Part shown: positions 60,401-64,000 of the stretch, one piece after another | Layout of the letters: each line of letters opens with the position of its first letter | How positions within the stretch are numbered: the first letter of the stretch is position 1 | Origin: DATJPR01 sp963843525 | Lineage (GTDB): Bacteria > Bacteroidota > Ignavibacteria > UBA10030 > UBA6906 | Assembly: GCA_963843525.1 (NCBI GenBank) | Contig: CAWJKM010000003.1 | Coordinates: forward strand, 310,001-374,000 | Length of the DNA: 64,000 nucleotides | Reading direction: 5' to 3' | Position numbers and translations under genes: made by a program | The notes under the pieces: generated by a model | What the model was told of the DNA's origin: nothing | Seen by the model: the letters and a program-made list of their open reading frames with translations, nothing else | Databases searched by the model: none

Positions 60401-60919
60401 GCAGGCACTGACGTCTTACGGCGTCTAGTGCTTGTCGGCTGGAATTTCGGCGACGTCACTGCCGGCGTGTATCCCCAAGCCGTACCGGAAGCGGGAACTG
60501 TTTTCCGCATTATCACGACAAAGCCGAACACGCCGGCCGATCAATTCACGATCGTTGCGCCCGGTGTTACGCAAAGCACAGACCTCGCGAAGGATGACGT
60601 AAAAGCGATCAACGTCTTCCCGAACCCGTACCTTGGTTTCAATCCTCAGGAAATCAACAAGTACGCCCGGTTCGTGACCTTCAACCATCTGCCGGCGAAG
60701 GCAAATATCCGCATCTTCAACCTTGCGGGTGTGCTCGTCCGGACGATTGTGAAGGGTGACCCGAAGACACAGTTCGTCCAGTGGGATCTCAATAACGAGG
60801 CCGGGTTCCCGGTATCAGCAGGCATGTATGTCGCATATATCGACATGCCGGATCTTGGAGTGACCAAGACGCTGAAACTGGGTATCATACCCGAACAGCA
60901 GTACCTCGATCGCTGGTAA
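57467..60919 (+). CDS. Large secreted protein with type IX-like C-terminal sorting domain
   Basis: A 1150-residue exported protein with GGAGG before the ATG and a signal peptide ending SLAMAG. DVNHDGKYD (203-211) looks like a calcium-binding loop. A fibronectin type III-like stretch (about 505-650; VVLSWGDTATIRR, TPYYFGVTAYSYNAN) follows. From residue 1049 the sequence INVFPNPYLG, IRIFNLAGVLVRTI, GFPVSAGMYVAYID has the layout of a T9SS type A sorting domain, though about ten residues follow the usual end. It lies 18 nt after the receptor gene. No catalytic domain was recognised; a surface or matrix role is likely. Confidence 0.85.
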   Translation: MMKQPRVWTVIRSVAVLLAFVASLAMAGLPGKDKGAKLEKTSDNDVYAPFLINNVFNYYGNNGDGSYNKFSTNNEGFEFYKGSGKTIIFEDGVVWGGYHKGRATPKVGGSVYRHGLQAGKILTYGTATTDPVADDASSGKYRVYRVRPDINPSVDFASVENKINSDEVALIGRYESLSAQEIYNQYIKDWNEWPADEGAPYKDVNHDGKYDPTVDIPGQPGADQTLWYVANDMSDARTENLAGCPPIGIEMQRTIWGYKRAGALGNTIFASSLIINKSGAPIDSMFLVQWADPDLGDAGDDFAGCDTSRSLGYIYNGGQTDATYGVAVPAGGFDFFQGPLVPAPGDSAIFRLQRRYGYKNLPMTTFVFFTQGNVAFQDPAQGPNGDIQWYRLMNALTAPNGVPFTDPTNGDAPTKFCLAGDPVKATDGSAGWVDGLGGLSAQDRRICLVTGPFTMAAGDTQELVVANLAGLGADRLSSITQMRAIDDKAQAAYDNLFSIPSPPPEPIVSIANLDGQVVLSWGDTATIRRTEGTVDQGFTFEGYNVYEYPPPSVPGNPILLGTFDLKDGITVISDTVFDATTGLNMPTVLQKGTDNGIIRSMKLSESKITGGPLVNGTPYYFGVTAYSYNANPPAAAGSHSLEDSPSGAIKQVLPHSADPGTRYAGNYGDTLVNVTHSAGGSDGSVLARIVNPQALTGGTYKVFFSTVNGNPIWGVVRTLNGKVDTVARNMTDQTGEAGGALVVDGLEIRVTGAPNDFKDFGVVANAAGPVSPEQAATINSDAYGYPHLLNDGTPDGTKQQSTGLSASQGWTIATGMNAAGMDPTYPWFVSRVTQGGARWPLIIPNDFEIRFTPGKALIVADFGATKDVLIDVPFQLWNIGSGTPNDASDDYQLFPYILDVDNNAQFNLLTKAGTDTADLGGGGADHSVSGAANDPFTDWIYWVEPENTAPGHAGYDAIVAATQAAIAVPEDPYLGAGTAGTDVLRRLVLVGWNFGDVTAGVYPQAVPEAGTVFRIITTKPNTPADQFTIVAPGVTQSTDLAKDDVKAINVFPNPYLGFNPQEINKYARFVTFNHLPAKANIRIFNLAGVLVRTIVKGDPKTQFVQWDLNNEAGFPVSAGMYVAYIDMPDLGVTKTLKLGIIPEQQYLDRW

Positions 60920-60928
60920 GACTCCACA

Positions 60929-60968
60929 CCTTTCCCCCGCCCGTCAGTTGACGGGCAGAGGGGAAGGG
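60929..60968 (+). promoter_or_regulatory. Two-part hairpin between the secreted-protein and PorV-like genes
   Basis: GCCCGTCA and TGACGGGC form a perfect 8-bp inner stem (around 60938-60955), extended by an outer CCTTTCCCC/GGGGAAGGG stem. No U-tract follows, so it looks like an mRNA stabiliser or partial terminator that lets the PorV-like gene be expressed differently from the genes before it. Confidence 0.6.
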
Positions 60969-61010
60969 AAACATCTCCAACGCGAAATCGGAATTTAAAG
61001 GAGAGTATCT

Positions 61011-62057
61011 ATGAAGAACACACTGATGCGGTCGGTCTTGTGCCTACTGCTTGTGGTTAGCGTCGTTGCTGTCTCTGACGCCGCCAACCAGAGCCGTGTC
61101 GGCACGGCTGGCGCGCAGGAACTCCTGATCCCGGTCGGTGCACGCGGCATTGCGATCGGGGGATCAAGCATGATCTTTGCCAACGGTGTGGATGCCATCT
61201 ATTGGAATCCCGCCGGTCTCGGCAGAATGTCGAATTCTGTCGAGGGCATGGTATCATCAATGTCGTACTTTGCGGACATCAACATTGTGTACGGAGCAAT
61301 CGGCGTTCAGGCCGGAGACTTCGGAACATTGGGATTCTCCGTGAAGTCGATCAACTTCGGCAATATCCCTGTCACCACATCTTCGTTCCCGGACGGGACC
61401 GGGGAGCAGTATTCTCCGTCGTACATCACGTTGGGCGCGACCTTTGCGAAGGCCATTACCGACCGCATCGCAGTCGGCGTGACAGCCAACCTGGTGACTG
61501 AGCGGATCCTTGAGATGAGCGCCACCGGTATGGCGTTCAACTTCGGGATCCAGTACCACAACTTGGCTGTCGAGGGGTTGGACCTGGGCATCACGGTGAA
61601 GAATATTGGAACCAATATGAAGTTTTCAGGGGCCAATCTTCTCGTGAACGCCGATGCGTCCACCGGAATACGGGGAACCCAGCCCTACCTCGTTGACGCC
61701 GCTTCCAATGAAATGCCGTCGAGCCTGGAAATCGGAGTTGGCTACACCCGCAAATTCGATGAAAAGAACTCGGCAAGCATCGGAGGAATGTTCCGGAATA
61801 ACAACTACCAGGACGACGAGTACAACCTCGGCGGTGAATACAATTTCGACAATCTCTTCTTTGTCCGCGGTGGATATACCTTTGCCCCGCAGGCGAATAA
61901 GGACGTCCTCGGTGAACGTGGCTACATCTACGATTTCACCGTCGGCGCGGGATTGCACTACAATGTCAGCGGTATCGATCTGTCCTTCGACTACGCCTAC
62001 CGTCATATGAAGTACTTTGACGCGAACAATGTGGTGACGTTGAAGGTCGGATTCTAA
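61011..62057 (+). CDS. PorV/PorQ family outer-membrane protein
   Basis: A 348-residue FadL-like beta-barrel. A signal peptide (ending VSDAAN) is followed by the hallmark AGAQELLIPVGARGIAIGGS and IYWNPAGLGRM. Alternating amphipathic strands lead to the C-terminal aromatic LKVGF. In type IX secretion PorV (LptO) accepts cargo at the outer membrane and passes it to the attachment complex. Its position directly after a gene for a protein with a sorting domain fits that role. AAAGGAGAG lies upstream of the ATG. Confidence 0.9.
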   Translation: MKNTLMRSVLCLLLVVSVVAVSDAANQSRVGTAGAQELLIPVGARGIAIGGSSMIFANGVDAIYWNPAGLGRMSNSVEGMVSSMSYFADINIVYGAIGVQAGDFGTLGFSVKSINFGNIPVTTSSFPDGTGEQYSPSYITLGATFAKAITDRIAVGVTANLVTERILEMSATGMAFNFGIQYHNLAVEGLDLGITVKNIGTNMKFSGANLLVNADASTGIRGTQPYLVDAASNEMPSSLEIGVGYTRKFDEKNSASIGGMFRNNNYQDDEYNLGGEYNFDNLFFVRGGYTFAPQANKDVLGERGYIYDFTVGAGLHYNVSGIDLSFDYAYRHMKYFDANNVVTLKVGF

Positions 62058-62092
62058 CCGGATCCCACAGTACCTGAAGAGAAGTTCCACGA

Positions 62093-62124
62093 GGTCGGCA
62101 TGGAAACATGCCGGCCTTTTTTTT
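62093..62124 (+). terminator. Rho-independent terminator of the outer-membrane operon
   Basis: GGTCGGCATG (62093-62102), a GAAA tetraloop, CATGCCGGCC (62107-62116) and eight T form a 10-bp stem with one G-U pair. It closes the receptor/secreted protein/PorV unit. Confidence 0.93.
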
Positions 62125-62219
62125 ATCTTACTGACTCACCCTTCGCCTGACCTTTCTGCCCTGCAGAGAAAGGGGAGAAAGGAGATATCCTGAACTACAA
62201 CACGGTAACCGGTCGGCCT

Positions 62220-64000
62220 ATGGTTCAATCACGCTTCACTTCGACAACGGTACAACAGGTGGTATGCCGCAGAGGCGCAGTGCGGAAAGTGATACAGTCC
62301 CCGAGCCGGTTGAGAATTTTACTCTTCCTCCTCTTCGCCGGGGTCTCGATCACCTACTGTGGAGAGAACTGGTTTCCCCAGGGGGGGAAAGCGGCAATTC
62401 ATCAGCAATGCCTGGATCTGGAACACCCCGCCGTTGTTATGGTGGTGGCACTGCAACCCGGGTACGAGGATCTTCCCCTGCTGGCATTCCTGCGCACGCA
62501 CCTCGGCGTGAAGACGGTGGCACTCTTCCTCACCAACGGGGAAGGAACTCCGGGCGACTCGCTCAGCAGGTACCCGTTGTGGGTCACCGGCGTACGCAAA
62601 GAGGAAGCCGATCGCGTCGCATCCTTGCTGGGCTCGGAGGCGTGGTTTGCCAACGTTCCCGATGTCCCCGGGATTGAAAGCGCTCAAACGCTCCAATCTC
62701 TCTGGGACACCGTGGGTATTCAACAAATCCTTCTCAGGGCCATACGGACCTACAGGCCCGATGCTATTGTGTTCTCCTACGACCGCCGGGCCGGGAAGCA
62801 TCCCTCCATTCGTGAGGGCGTCGCCCTCGATGCGATCAGACGGGCCATAAAGGTGTCTGCCACAGCCGCGGATACCTCCGTGAGCGAGGGTCTGTTCCCC
62901 TGGTCGGTTTCCCGTCTCTTCGCCGAGAAGCCATCCGAGCATCTCCCGCGAGCGTTCCTGGAGATGAGCCCTGTGCTGAAGATGAGTCCGGATGCAATGG
63001 CCAGGTCGGCGGCAAGGTACTACCATACTCTCCGGCTGCAGATCGGGGAATGGTTGGCGGCCGGGCGGGAATACGACCGGATCGAGCCTGACGGGAAGGC
63101 AGGGAAACCGGTTCCGCCGGAGCTCCTGGTCAGCGGACTGCCTCTCGTATCACCGAAGCTTAAAAGCACCGCCCTGGCATTGAAGAACGCCATAAAAACA
63201 AACCGGCAGGGGATACGATCGGCCACCCTCTCGTCGGTCGCGGCGGCGATCGACAATACAGAACACGTGCTCGCAACGTACCAAAAGAGCCTGACCACGC
63301 CCGAAGAAAGGCTGATGGTGACGTGGAAGAACGGACTCGAGGCTCTCCGGTGCAGTCTCCTTGGAGTCTCTGCCACGGTGGTCCAGAGCGAGAGCCTGCT
63401 TACCGGGAGTCAACTCTGGTACCTGGATGTCAAGAGTTTGAAGCCCGGGAACGCGAAAGGTTCAACGGACATCATCTTCCCGCGCGCGATGAATGGAGAA
63501 TGGACGGTGAACGAGACAATGACCTACCATTTCCCCCTGAAAACCCCCGCGCGATTCGAAATTCTCACTCCGGCGGAACTGCCTTACGTGATCCCCGTCG
63601 ACATGTACGGCCTGAGACAACCGCAGATGAAAACGACGTTTCCCTACCTCATTGTCCACAAGGATCCGGACCGGGAACGGAATTTCATTCTTCGCGGCGT
63701 GCTCTCGTTCTCCATCGGACCGCGGCGGACATTTGCGTTACGCACGCCGTTGATCTACGACGATCGCTCCTCCCCGGTGATTTTTGAAATGCAGAACTTC
63801 TCGCGGGACGCCTTTAAAGGAATGGTGACCCTCTCGGACTCAACCCGTCATTTCGTTCAATGGCCTGTTGCGTTTACTCGAAAAGATGAGGTTCACACCG
63901 ACACCCTCTATCTTGTCGACGATCCGCCTGCGGGAAGAAGGAGCCGGCTATTGACACTCGAATTGTCGGGGCGGGGGGGACGCCGGTCAATTACCGCGAA
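62220..64000 (+). CDS. PIG-L/LmbE-like protein with degenerate metal site (partial, runs off the right edge)
   Basis: One frame stays open from 62220 to the window end (593 codons). ATG 62220 or GTG 62280 could be the start; a hydrophobic segment (LRILLFLLFAGVSITYC) about residues 32-48 suggests export. VVMVVALQPGYEDLPLLAF, then GVKTVALFLTNGEG, has the spacing of a PIG-L (GlcNAc-PI deacetylase/LmbE) domain, but the zinc motif AHPDDE is replaced by ALQPGYED. A later KHPSIREG (around residue 194) sits where the third ligand is expected. Beyond about residue 250 lies a long region of unknown fold. Probably an exported, possibly non-catalytic homologue. Confidence 0.7.
   Translation, partial: MVQSRFTSTTVQQVVCRRGAVRKVIQSPSRLRILLFLLFAGVSITYCGENWFPQGGKAAIHQQCLDLEHPAVVMVVALQPGYEDLPLLAFLRTHLGVKTVALFLTNGEGTPGDSLSRYPLWVTGVRKEEADRVASLLGSEAWFANVPDVPGIESAQTLQSLWDTVGIQQILLRAIRTYRPDAIVFSYDRRAGKHPSIREGVALDAIRRAIKVSATAADTSVSEGLFPWSVSRLFAEKPSEHLPRAFLEMSPVLKMSPDAMARSAARYYHTLRLQIGEWLAAGREYDRIEPDGKAGKPVPPELLVSGLPLVSPKLKSTALALKNAIKTNRQGIRSATLSSVAAAIDNTEHVLATYQKSLTTPEERLMVTWKNGLEALRCSLLGVSATVVQSESLLTGSQLWYLDVKSLKPGNAKGSTDIIFPRAMNGEWTVNETMTYHFPLKTPARFEILTPAELPYVIPVDMYGLRQPQMKTTFPYLIVHKDPDRERNFILRGVLSFSIGPRRTFALRTPLIYDDRSSPVIFEMQNFSRDAFKGMVTLSDSTRHFVQWPVAFTRKDEVHTDTLYLVDDPPAGRRSRLLTLELSGRGGRRSITA

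Overview
This 64 kb window is high-GC bacterial chromosome, most likely from the Ignavibacteriota/Chlorobiota side of the Bacteroidota (FCB) group. Pointers to that group are a PorV/PorQ-family outer-membrane protein, a secreted protein with a type IX-like C-terminal sorting domain, a TonB-dependent receptor with an N-terminal carboxypeptidase-regulatory domain, and a DUF2723 membrane protein. Clear Shine-Dalgarno sites and sigma70-like TTGACA promoters argue against typical Bacteroidia. The lineage is an inference; no rRNA gene is present to settle it.

Layout. (1) 71-4306, minus strand: an RND efflux pair (inner-membrane permease and periplasmic adaptor). (2) 4427-14044, minus strand: an eleven-gene aromatic/CoA-thioester operon resembling phenylacetate (paa) lower-pathway genes: PaaJ-type thiolase, PaaH-type dehydrogenase plus a degenerate paralogue, a lone PaaA-type diiron oxygenase subunit, PaaG- and PaaF-type crotonases, a third crotonase of the ring-cleaving MenB/BadI/BamA type, an EthD-like protein and a SnoaL-like protein. 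An exported DUF1573 protein and a beta-propeller lipoprotein are inserted in the same transcript. Most junctions are 4-nt ATGA/GTGA overlaps, and a good promoter lies upstream at 14151-14179. (3) 14358-19150, plus strand: GlnE and a DUF2723 membrane protein, overlapping by 4 nt. (4) 19318-20241: tRNAs Thr(UGU), Tyr, Gly, Thr(GGU), Trp, with rpmG where many bacteria have tuf. (5) 20326-31846: secE-nusG-rplK-rplA-rplJ-rplL-rpoB-rpoC. (6) 32038-52679: the merged str-S10-spc-alpha ribosomal block from rpsL to rplQ and engB, with secY, map, infA, rpoA and, unusually, a tRNA-Gln gene between rplR and rpsE. (7) 52737-53867: a class V aminotransferase, then about 600 bp with only degenerate coding traces. 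(8) 54494-62057: an outer-membrane/secretion operon (TonB-dependent receptor, sorting-domain protein, PorV-like protein) ended by a strong intrinsic terminator. (9) 62220-64000: a PIG-L/LmbE-like protein with a damaged metal-binding motif, cut by the window edge.

The most unusual pattern is a set of six non-coding gaps (three in the tRNA/secE region, rplK-rplA, rplP-rpmC, engB-aminotransferase) filled by tandem 7-bp units. The unit sequence differs between sites, but the period is always 7 and most arrays have strong dyad symmetry. Other points of interest are the lone PaaA with a ring-cleaving-type crotonase and no PaaZ in view, exported proteins co-translated with cytosolic enzymes, the rplL-rpoB hairpin, an Asn at the RpoB position equivalent to E. 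coli His526, and the tRNA inside the spc operon.
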